Part shown: positions 1-5,602 of the stretch, in pieces | Numbering within the stretch: position 1 is the first letter of the stretch | Layout: every line of letters begins with the position of its first letter | Assembly (NCBI GenBank): GCA_019347775.1 | Contig: JAHWKP010000062.1 | Location: 1 to 8,868, forward strand | From: Actinomycetota bacterium | GTDB lineage: Bacteria; Actinomycetota; Acidimicrobiia; Acidimicrobiales; JAHWKP01 | Length of the DNA stretch: 8,868 nucleotides | Reading direction: 5' to 3' | The notes under the pieces: model-generated | The model's database searches: none | Told to the model about the DNA's origin: nothing | Seen by the model: the letters and a program-made list of their open reading frames with translations, nothing else | Position numbers and translations under genes: made by a program

Positions 1-40
1 CGATGGTGACCGCATCGGACTCGCTCGGCGGAGGTCTCAT
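1..40 (-). CDS. Start of a fourth operon gene (partial)
   Basis: An ATG at 40-38 overlaps the TGA stop of the upstream kinase/HATPase gene as ATGA, the usual sign of translational coupling. Thirteen codons are visible before the window ends, reading MRPPPSESDAVTI. This is too short to recognise a family. Because the preceding protein ends in a histidine-kinase-type ATPase domain, a response regulator or other signalling partner is possible, but nothing in the visible residues shows it. There is no strong Shine-Dalgarno sequence, so expression would depend on coupling. Confidence 0.45.
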   Translation of the reverse strand, partial: MRPPPSESDAVTI

Positions 41-1884
41 CGCGCCCACTTGACGATCTCGACCGTGGTGCCCTTTCCGACCTCGGTGTCGAGCGTGAAC
101 GAGTCCACGAGCCGGCGCGCGCCGGACAGGCCGAGCCCGAGGCCCGTACCGGAGCTCCAGCCGTCGGTGAGGGCCAGGTCGACGTCCGGGATGCCGGGGC
201 CCTCGTCCGACACTTCGAGGCCGCCGTCCGCCCCGACCCGCAGCTCGATTGTCCCCGTCTCGCCGCCATGCGCCACCGCATTTCCCAGCAGGTTCGCCAG
301 CGCCCGCACGATCGCATGGGGATCGCCCTCGACCATGAGCTGCGGGACCGCCGTGCTGAAGCTCACCTCATAGCCGTGTGCCACCGCAATGGGGGCGACA
401 TTGGCAACCGCCTCACGGCCCAGCTCCACCAGGTCGACCTGCTCGCGGTGGCGCATGGTCGACTCCAGCCCGGCAGACTCGTTCGACGCCCGCTCGTCGG
501 CGGCGTCCACGGCGCGGCGTTCCTCGGTCAAGGCCTGCACGCGAGCGTCCGCAGCCCGGGCCGCGGCGCGCCGCGAGGCGAGCTCCTGTTGCTGCGGCAG
601 CGACGCCTGCACGGCGGGCAGGTCGTGGAACTGGCGCACCACCAGCCAGGCGGCCACGGCGATGCCGACGAAGACGACGACGAGCGCCGCACCGACCGGC
701 ACGACGCCGGTCACGCCGAGGAACGGGACGGCGGCCAGCAGGCCGAGCATGCATGCCAGCGCCCGTCGGTGGCGATGCAGGTCGGGGCCGAACGCCGCCT
801 CCACCGCCACCATGTCGCGTGCCGGGCGGCTCGGCGGCGCGGGCGCGGCCACGATGTCGTCGCGCGCGGCGACGGGCGGCGACGACAAAGGCAGGTCGAC
901 GGCTGCGGTCCGCAGCACCTCGAGCAGGCTCTGGCGGTCGCGCAGCTCGGCCAGGGAGGCCTCCGTCATCTCCCCCACGGCCGGCGACGGCGCAGAGGCC
1001 GCGGTGAGCGGCTCGACGTCGGCGACCGGTCGAGCCAGTTGCCGCCGCACCGCGTCGGCCAGCGCCCGCAGCCGCTCGTCGCCACTGGCGTCGAAGGCAG
1101 CCAGCGCGTCGGACCGTGACGGATCGGCGAAGTCGGCGGCCCGGAACAGCAGGCACTCGTCGCCGCCGTCGAGCCGTCCCCACAGCAGCGGGTCGATCGA
1201 CAAGGCGGCCAGCGAGGCGTACACCACCCAACTGGGGAAGGCGTCGAGGTGCGGGCCGAAGTCTTCGCGCGTCCGCAGCGGGTGCGCGTAGTTGCGATGG
1301 CCCAACTCGTTGCTGCCGAGCGGCAGGCGGGCCAGCTCGGGGACGTACATCCCGTCGTAGTCGACGAGGCGCAGGTCGCCGCCGGGGGCCACCAGGATGT
1401 TGCCGTGCTGAAGGTCCCCGTGGGCGATGCCGGCGGCTCGCAGCTCCTCGACCAGCGACACGAATCGGGTGGCGACGTAGGCGAGCGCGGCGCTGTCCCA
1501 GAGATGGCGTTCGATCCACGGGAGCAGCGGCGTGGCGTCCGACCAGTCCATCTTCACGATGGGGTGCCATCGCCCGGCCACCTGGACGCCCTCCGCCTGG
1601 TACTCGACGCCGACCCGCCACGTACCCGGCGCCTTGGCCAGCCGGCCGGTGAGCGCCGCGTAGCGAAGGGGCAGATCGTCGAACTGCCGTACGAAGCAGC
1701 GCACGGCGTAGGTGCGGCCGCTCGCGCCGGTCATCTTGAACACGCCCGCCACGTTGCCGCTCATGACCTTGGGCAGACCGAGCGCGGTCAGCTCCGGCAC
1801 GCCGCCCGCCAGCTCCGGATCGCGGAAGCACTCCGCCGGGAACTGGAGGGCTTCGAGGTAGTCGGCGCCGTGCGGAGCGTTCAC
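37..1884 (-). CDS. Membrane protein: Ser/Thr-kinase-like domain fused to HATPase domain
   Basis: A 615-residue protein starting at GTG 1884, two bases after the phosphatase stop, with an AGGTGG ribosome site upstream. Residues 40-290 form a kinase-like domain: Gly-rich GNVAGVF (43-49), catalytic loop HGDLQHGN (155-162; D157, N162) and DYDG (175-178) in place of DFG. The VAIK-type lysine appears as Arg62 in AVRCF. A Pro/Ala-rich linker follows (about 290-370), then two transmembrane helices (about 376-395 and 397-416) and a coiled coil (about 425-465). The C-terminus is a HATPase_c domain with an N box around N531/N535, G1 DEGPGIPD (560-567) and G2 GTGLGLGLSGA (579-589). I see no HisKA H-box. 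The kinase half matches the kinases that accompany VWA and PP2C genes. Its role is probably membrane-anchored phosphorylation signalling with its two operon partners; the substrate is unknown. The domain calls are firm and the function is inferred. Confidence 0.88.
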   Translation of the reverse strand: MNAPHGADYLEALQFPAECFRDPELAGGVPELTALGLPKVMSGNVAGVFKMTGASGRTYAVRCFVRQFDDLPLRYAALTGRLAKAPGTWRVGVEYQAEGVQVAGRWHPIVKMDWSDATPLLPWIERHLWDSAALAYVATRFVSLVEELRAAGIAHGDLQHGNILVAPGGDLRLVDYDGMYVPELARLPLGSNELGHRNYAHPLRTREDFGPHLDAFPSWVVYASLAALSIDPLLWGRLDGGDECLLFRAADFADPSRSDALAAFDASGDERLRALADAVRRQLARPVADVEPLTAASAPSPAVGEMTEASLAELRDRQSLLEVLRTAAVDLPLSSPPVAARDDIVAAPAPPSRPARDMVAVEAAFGPDLHRHRRALACMLGLLAAVPFLGVTGVVPVGAALVVVFVGIAVAAWLVVRQFHDLPAVQASLPQQQELASRRAAARAADARVQALTEERRAVDAADERASNESAGLESTMRHREQVDLVELGREAVANVAPIAVAHGYEVSFSTAVPQLMVEGDPHAIVRALANLLGNAVAHGGETGTIELRVGADGGLEVSDEGPGIPDVDLALTDGWSSGTGLGLGLSGARRLVDSFTLDTEVGKGTTVEIVKWAR

Positions 1885-1886
1885 GG

Positions 1887-2651
1887 TCAGGCCACCTCGA
1901 TGCGCATGACCGTCACGTCGTCGTTGCGAAGCGAGCGGTCGTTGCGAAGGCTCGCCACGAACGCGGGGAACGCCTCGGGGCCGACGGCGGCCAGCGCCTC
2001 CCACGGCGCACTCCCGCTCTCGTAGGCGGCGAGGAAGCTCGCGGCGACGGCGTCGGTCGCCAGGAAGAACGTGTCGCCGCTGTGCCATTCGCCGCGCTCG
2101 ACGTCGGCGGCGGCGAGCACCTTATCGGTGTGGCAGGTGCGGCTGGGGACGAGCTTCGGCGTGCTGTCGAACTCGCTCGACGACTTGATGGGGAAGGCGC
2201 TCAGCAGTTCGCCGTCACGCACCTGGAACAGGCACGAGTCGCCCACCGCGGTGGCCTCCCACTGGCCCCCGGTGTGGTCGTGGTCGGTGGCGAAGGCGAC
2301 GCCCAGCAAGGTGGCGAAGGCGCCCTTCTCCAAGCCGGGTTCCTCGAACCACTGAATGGGTCGCTCGTTGCGGTCGCGCTCTTCCAGGTAGGCCGCCAAC
2401 TCGACCTCCCACGCGCCTTTGGCCAGTTCGAGGATCTGCGGAAGACGCCGCCGGCGAGCCTTGCACCACGTGCGGACGAGGAGGTCGGCCCACAGTCCGC
2501 TGAGCATCGACTCGCTGGCGCCGTCGGCGACGGCGAAGCGCAGGCGACGGGCGTGGCGGGCGCCGTCGGAACGGGGGTAGAAGGCGTCCTCGTACTGGGC
2601 GACGCTGCTTCCGGCGCGGGGGACCCAGAGCGTGGTGACGAAGGCGCGCAT
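1887..2651 (-). CDS. PP2C-family Ser/Thr protein phosphatase
   Basis: A 254-residue cytoplasmic PP2C-type (PPM) phosphatase. Visible family motifs are ED (21-22), the metal-binding DGASE (43-47), GAFATLLGVAF (110-120), GDSCLF (138-143), LATD (197-200) and the C-terminal metal motif NDDVTV (243-248). It should be a Mg/Mn-dependent hydrolase of phospho-Ser/Thr, presumably reversing the action of the kinase encoded two bases downstream. The length suits a single catalytic domain with no sensor or membrane segment. ATG 2651 is the only good start; it lies 14 bases after the VWA stop, and its ribosome site is weak, suggesting coupling. A 12-bp repeat at 18-bp period (1920-1949) duplicates LRND next to the metal-binding motif. 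The family is confident; the target is unknown. Confidence 0.9.
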   Translation of the reverse strand: MRAFVTTLWVPRAGSSVAQYEDAFYPRSDGARHARRLRFAVADGASESMLSGLWADLLVRTWCKARRRRLPQILELAKGAWEVELAAYLEERDRNERPIQWFEEPGLEKGAFATLLGVAFATDHDHTGGQWEATAVGDSCLFQVRDGELLSAFPIKSSSEFDSTPKLVPSRTCHTDKVLAAADVERGEWHSGDTFFLATDAVAASFLAAYESGSAPWEALAAVGPEAFPAFVASLRNDRSLRNDDVTVMRIEVA

Positions 2652-2665
2652 GCTCGGGTGCGCGC

Positions 2666-3496
2666 TTAGCGCAGGTCCATCACCTGGGTACCGACGTCGA
2701 GGAACTGCACGATGCTGCTGATGTCGGCGTTGAAGGCGAACCCGTGGGCGCCGTCGGCCGGGGTGAGGCCGTGGCGGCGGGCCGCCGTGCGCATGTCGTC
2801 CGGCAGCGGGCTCGACATGCGGTAGAGCAGGCGGGCGTAGTCGTCGGCGAGCGTGCCCTCCATCGACGGGAACACCACCGGGTCGCTCTGGTCCGACGAC
2901 ACATGCAGGTTGAACAGGAGCACGTTCCCGTCCGTCGAGGTGAGCGCTCGCAACGATTCGGCCGCCGAGGAGGGGTTGCCGTCGGTCGACTCGCCGTCGG
3001 TGATGTTCAGCACGATGGGCGGGAAGGCTCCGGGGTGCTGTGCCAACCAGCGGCCCACCACGTCGTGGGCGAGGTCGAGCGCCGCGCACATCGGCGTATC
3101 GCCGAAGGCGACCGGCGAGAACCAGGTGGGCACCTTCACGGCGAGCGCCGTGCCGCCACGGGTGCTCGCACGCGGCCGCTGCTCGATGCGCGCGGGCTGG
3201 GCCGCCACCTCGCTCAGCGGCACCAGATCGCGGCCGGTGAGCGCGCCGTCGAAAATCGGTCCGACCTTGGCGCCGTAGCCGATGACGCCCACGTGGAAGT
3301 AATCGCGGACGCCGTCCTCCTTGGCGCACTTGATCGACAGCTCGGACAGCAGGCGGTTGACGGCGTCCGACACCGCCTCTGCCTTCTGCATCGGGACTTC
3401 GCCACCGCCGATGGGCTCGTTCATCGACTCGGACTGGTCGATCAAGAACAGGAAGCACGTCGGGTTGGCGCGGCTGATCTCTGCCGAATAGGGCAT
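2666..3496 (-). CDS. VWA-domain protein (TerY-like)
   Basis: A 276-residue protein that is almost entirely one von Willebrand factor A domain. The MIDAS metal site is complete: DQSES (20-24), Thr134 in GDTPM, and Asp167 in NITDGES. It has no signal peptide or membrane helix, so it should be cytoplasmic and act as a metal-dependent adaptor or scaffold. It is the first gene of the operon, followed by PP2C phosphatase and kinase genes, the combination known as the TerY-P triad. ATG 3496 is chosen because the domain begins about 12 residues later and because the upstream frame runs into the adjacent IS element. GAGAGGG just before the ATG is closer than ideal for a ribosome site. The IS left end lies only about 20-30 bp upstream, so the native promoter may be lost. 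Confidence 0.88.
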   Translation of the reverse strand: MPYSAEISRANPTCFLFLIDQSESMNEPIGGGEVPMQKAEAVSDAVNRLLSELSIKCAKEDGVRDYFHVGVIGYGAKVGPIFDGALTGRDLVPLSEVAAQPARIEQRPRASTRGGTALAVKVPTWFSPVAFGDTPMCAALDLAHDVVGRWLAQHPGAFPPIVLNITDGESTDGNPSSAAESLRALTSTDGNVLLFNLHVSSDQSDPVVFPSMEGTLADDYARLLYRMSSPLPDDMRTAARRHGLTPADGAHGFAFNADISSIVQFLDVGTQVMDLR

Positions 3497-3523
3497 GCCC
3501 TCTCTATCGGCCGGTTGACGCCC

Positions 3524-3533
3524 GGTCCTTACT
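3524..3533 (+). repeat. Candidate left inverted repeat of the IS
   Basis: GGTCCTTACT matches the reverse complement of 4679-4688 at 9 of 10 bases. It lies 124 bp before the transposase ATG and 28 bp from the VWA start codon on the other side. The assignment rests on this pairing alone. Confidence 0.5.
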
Positions 3534-3620
3534 GCGTGCCGGTCAGACCGCAGTGGCCGCGACATGCACCGGTAAACACTGGAATGCACTGAAACACCTT
3601 GACGGCGGGTAATGTGTGAC

Positions 3621-3650
3621 TTGACAAACCCAAACGGCTGTTCGTAAAAT
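3621..3650 (+). promoter_or_regulatory. Near-consensus promoter of the transposase (leaderless)
   Basis: TTGACA (3621-3626), an 18-base spacer and TAAAAT (3645-3650) make an almost perfect sigma-70-type promoter. Only six bases separate the -10 box from the ATG at 3657, so transcription should begin at or next to the start codon and give a leaderless mRNA, a common translation mode in Actinobacteria. No ribosome binding site is present, which agrees. Confidence 0.8.
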
Positions 3651-3656
3651 ATCTTC

Positions 3657-4676
3657 ATGAAGCTCAACGTCGCCACCATCGCCCAGCAGGTGCCCGACGA
3701 AGCTTCCGCCTACAAGCTCCTGGAGGAACTTCGCTGGGGCACCACGCCCGTCTGCCCCCACTGCGGCAGCGACCGCAGGGCGTACTTCCTCAACCCCTCC
3801 AACGGCAGCGACCGAGCCACCCGCACGGGCTCCCGCTCACAGCGCCGCGTGTGGCGCTGCGCGGACTGCCGTAAGCAGTTCTCCGTCCTCACCGGGACGA
3901 TCTTCCACGGGACCAAGATCCCCGTCCGTACGTGGCTCCTGGTGGTGTTCGAGATGTGCGCCTCCAAGAACGGGGTGTCGGCCCGCGAGATAGAGCGCAA
4001 GTACGGGCTCACGGCAAAGTCGGCGTGGTTCATGACCCATCGAATCCGCGAGGCGATGAAGCGCGAACCACTGGCCGGGCTGCTGCGGGGCACGGTGTCG
4101 GCCGACGAGACCTACATCGGCGGGTCCGAGCAGAACCGCCACAAGGACAAGCGGGTCATCCAGACGAACGAGCCCGTGCAGATCGTTCCCGGCCATCGGA
4201 CGGACGGGTGGCGGGCCGACAAGGTCAAGGTGCTGTCCCTCATCGAAGAAGGAAGCGGCGAGGTGCGATCCGTGGTCGTGCCCGACGTGACCGGAGCGAC
4301 CCTGCGCAAGGCCATCGCCGAGCAGGTCGACATGAGCCAGACCGTGCTACAGACCGACGAGTTGAAGAGCTACTACGTCCTGCGTCCCGAGCTGGCCGGC
4401 CACGAGACGGTCAACCACTCGGAGGACGAGTACGTGCGCTACGAGGACGGGCGGGTGATCACCACCAACCGCGTGGAGGGGTACTTCTCGCAGTTGAAGC
4501 GGTCGCTCGACGGCACCCACCACCACGTCAGCGTCGAGCACCTTCCCCGGTACCTGGCCGAGTTCGACTTCCGGTACAGCACGCGGAAGATCAGCGACGG
4601 GCAGCGGATGGAGCGGGTGATGGGGCAGGTGGCCGGGCGTCGGTTGACCTACCGGCCACTCACGGGCGGTTGCTGA
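3657..4676 (+). CDS. IS1595-family (ISXO2-like) DDE transposase
   Basis: A 339-residue transposase of normal length and apparently intact. An N-terminal zinc ribbon is formed by C33-x2-C36 and C68-x2-C71. A helical DNA-binding region follows (about 85-135). The ISXO2-like catalytic core carries D150 in SADETYIGG, D234 in QTDELKSYY and the NRVEGYFSQLKR motif (271-282; E274, K281), followed by the family-typical HHHVSVEHLPRYLAEFDFRY segment (288-307). It should catalyse cut-and-paste or replicative movement of its own element. The ATG at 3657 is fixed by the promoter directly before it. It is transcribed away from the VWA operon and towards the terminator at 4738-4769. Confidence 0.95.
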   Translation: MKLNVATIAQQVPDEASAYKLLEELRWGTTPVCPHCGSDRRAYFLNPSNGSDRATRTGSRSQRRVWRCADCRKQFSVLTGTIFHGTKIPVRTWLLVVFEMCASKNGVSAREIERKYGLTAKSAWFMTHRIREAMKREPLAGLLRGTVSADETYIGGSEQNRHKDKRVIQTNEPVQIVPGHRTDGWRADKVKVLSLIEEGSGEVRSVVVPDVTGATLRKAIAEQVDMSQTVLQTDELKSYYVLRPELAGHETVNHSEDEYVRYEDGRVITTNRVEGYFSQLKRSLDGTHHHVSVEHLPRYLAEFDFRYSTRKISDGQRMERVMGQVAGRRLTYRPLTGGC

Positions 4677-4699
4677 AAAGTAAGGATCAGGGGTATACT
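4670..4699 (+). promoter_or_regulatory. Possible promoter at the IS right end
   Basis: TATACT (4694-4699) matches a -10 box at five of six positions and lies 18 bases after TTGCTG (4670-4675), which is only a partial -35. It points rightward, where there is no same-strand gene before the terminator at 4738-4769, so it would yield a short RNA. The weak -35 keeps this tentative. Confidence 0.35.
4679..4688 (-). repeat. Candidate right inverted repeat of the IS
   Basis: On the minus strand this reads GATCCTTACT, the partner of 3524-3533. It begins two bases after the transposase stop codon. Outside it, GATCAGG occurs twice as a direct repeat (4685-4691 and 4700-4706), which blurs the exact end. 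Confidence 0.5.
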
Positions 4700-4705
4700 G
4701 ATCAG

Positions 4706-4769
4706 GAACTCCCCCAGCGGCTTCGGCTGCTGGCTGCAACGCCCGCCTCGCGGCGGGCGTTCGCTTTTT
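4706..4769 (+). ncRNA. Candidate small RNA: UUCG hairpin plus terminator
   Basis: If the promoter-like motif at 4670-4699 is used, transcription would run from about 4706 to 4769. The RNA would hold a C-rich single-stranded stretch (4708-4714), an eight-pair hairpin with one G-U pair closed by a UUCG tetraloop (4714-4733), and a terminator hairpin. Instead it may simply be the 3' untranslated region of the transposase mRNA. The structure is seen directly; the RNA is inferred. No known RNA family is recognised. Confidence 0.3.
4738..4769 (+). terminator. Intrinsic terminator
   Basis: A perfect 10-bp stem, AACGCCCGCC (4738-4747) with GGCGGGCGTT (4752-4761), encloses a four-base TCGC loop and is followed by CGCTTTTT (4762-4769). 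It stops plus-strand transcription from the IS before it enters the convergent NYN gene, whose stop codon is ten bases further on. There is no T-run in the other direction. Confidence 0.85.
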
Positions 4770-4778
4770 GAGGCCCCT

Positions 4779-5396
4779 CTACCAACGCTCGGGCTTCCAC
4801 ACCTCGCGTCGGAGACTGTCGAAACTGGGGTTGGGGAGTTGGCACGCTGCCAGGTCACCGAACCGAAGCGTCTTGTAGAAGTCAGCCGGAACGGTCTTGG
4901 GCTTGAGGCCCTTGCGGGGGATCACAACGCCCACCGGCGTCCCGCGCTGCTGAAGAAGCCTCGCCACTTCCGCCAGGTCGCTGTCGTTCGTCAGCAGGAC
5001 AACCTTGTCGGCCCGGCCTTCGTAGGCATCGGCCAACGCGTGGGCGCCGAGGTTCACGTCAGACCCCTTCTCTTCGTAGGTGCGGACCGTCGCGACGGTC
5101 GGTACCTTTGGAACCGGCGACCGGAGGTCGCCTGTCTTGTCTCGCAGGCGGAACTTGCCGTAGTGGATTTCGATTCGAGGGTCGGCTTCGTACACGCGCA
5201 GCAAAGCCTGTTGGCGTGTCGGGGCATCGGGGTTCCTCGGCAGAGACGACACACGCGCAGTGAAGTAGCGAACAAGCACTACTTGCTCTCCGAGCACGCG
5301 ATCGCACAGCGCCGAGAGGTCCACCCAACGATGAGGGGTCCGTTTGATCGCTCGGTGGTACAGGTTGAATCCGTCTACGTAGACGATGGTGGACAT
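4779..5396 (-). CDS. NYN-domain (LabA/DUF88-like) putative ribonuclease
   Basis: A 205-residue protein with a PIN-like NYN fold. Conserved acidic positions are D8 in VYVDGFNLYH, D113 in EKGSDVNLGAHAL, and D138/D140 in LLTNDSDL, which together would bind the catalytic metal. Known relatives are single-stranded RNA nucleases involved in RNA processing or found near toxin and defence genes. The substrate here is not evident. ATG 5396 is chosen because the first strand of the fold starts three residues later and a G-rich ribosome site (GTGGGGGGAC) precedes it; the open frame upstream has no family character. There is no membrane segment. It lies 206 bp downstream of the DUF5343-like gene on the same strand, with a large dyad between, so it is probably transcribed separately. 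Confidence 0.85.
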   Translation of the reverse strand: MSTIVYVDGFNLYHRAIKRTPHRWVDLSALCDRVLGEQVVLVRYFTARVSSLPRNPDAPTRQQALLRVYEADPRIEIHYGKFRLRDKTGDLRSPVPKVPTVATVRTYEEKGSDVNLGAHALADAYEGRADKVVLLTNDSDLAEVARLLQQRGTPVGVVIPRKGLKPKTVPADFYKTLRFGDLAACQLPNPSFDSLRREVWKPERW

Positions 5397-5529
5397 GTCC
5401 CCCCACGGTCGTAAGCTGTATGGCAGGGCACGTTGCCTACCTTCGAGTGGAGCACTCGGGGATCGGACCCGACACACGCAACTTCCAAGGGAGCGGTGGT
5501 CGACCAAGACGTGCCCCGCAGGGTGAAGC

Positions 5530-5591
5530 GCCCCCGGACCGCGGCAAGGTGTTCCGCTAAGTCCGCCCAACCCGCTAAGGGGTCCGGGGGC
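5530..5591. repeat. 62-bp dyad with 11-bp perfect arms
   Basis: GCCCCCGGACC (5530-5540) and GGTCCGGGGGC (5581-5591) are perfect inverted repeats around a 40-base centre. The centre itself holds CCGCTAAG twice (5554-5561 and 5572-5579), 18 bases apart. It sits 11 bp past the stop of the DUF5343-like gene and 134 bp before the NYN start. It may be a transcription terminator without a T-run, a structured leader RNA, or a protein binding or recombination site. Confidence 0.6.
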
Positions 5592-5602
5592 CTACGCCCT
5601 CC

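Larger units (their letters stand above)
3518..4694 (+). mobile_element. IS1595-family insertion sequence (boundaries approximate)
   Basis: The element is defined by its IS1595-type transposase and a pair of imperfect inverted ends: GGTCCTTACT (3524-3533) and the reverse complement GATCCTTACT (4688-4679). Nine of these 10 bases match, and 13 of 17 match if the ends are extended outward over the neighbouring C-rich bases. The total of about 1.17 kb fits a simple IS of this family with one transposase gene. I looked for the 8-bp target duplication typical of the family at several candidate boundaries and found none, so the exact ends are uncertain or the insertion is old or rearranged. Confidence 0.6.

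Noticed and set aside
268..2025. Long open frames on the plus strand opposite the kinase and phosphatase genes
   Set aside because: They are Arg/Gly/Ala-rich, match no family and mirror well-recognised minus-strand genes; high GC removes antisense stops.
1885..2088. Upstream extension of the kinase/HATPase gene inside the phosphatase gene
   Set aside because: The sequence is Arg-rich and antifamily; the GTG at 1884 has a ribosome site and follows the phosphatase stop by two bases.
3497..3679. Upstream extension of the VWA gene into the IS element
   Set aside because: It crosses the IS end and the antisense of the transposase start; the VWA fold begins just after the ATG at 3496.
3500..4710. 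Eight-base target duplication flanking the IS
   Set aside because: Several candidate boundaries were compared and no matching octamers were found.
5397..5570. Upstream extension of the NYN gene
   Set aside because: It has no family character, crosses part of the 62-bp dyad, and the NYN fold starts directly after the ATG at 5396.
4700..5600. CRISPR-like or tandem repeat array
   Set aside because: Only isolated pairs of short repeats occur; there is no regular repeat-spacer pattern.
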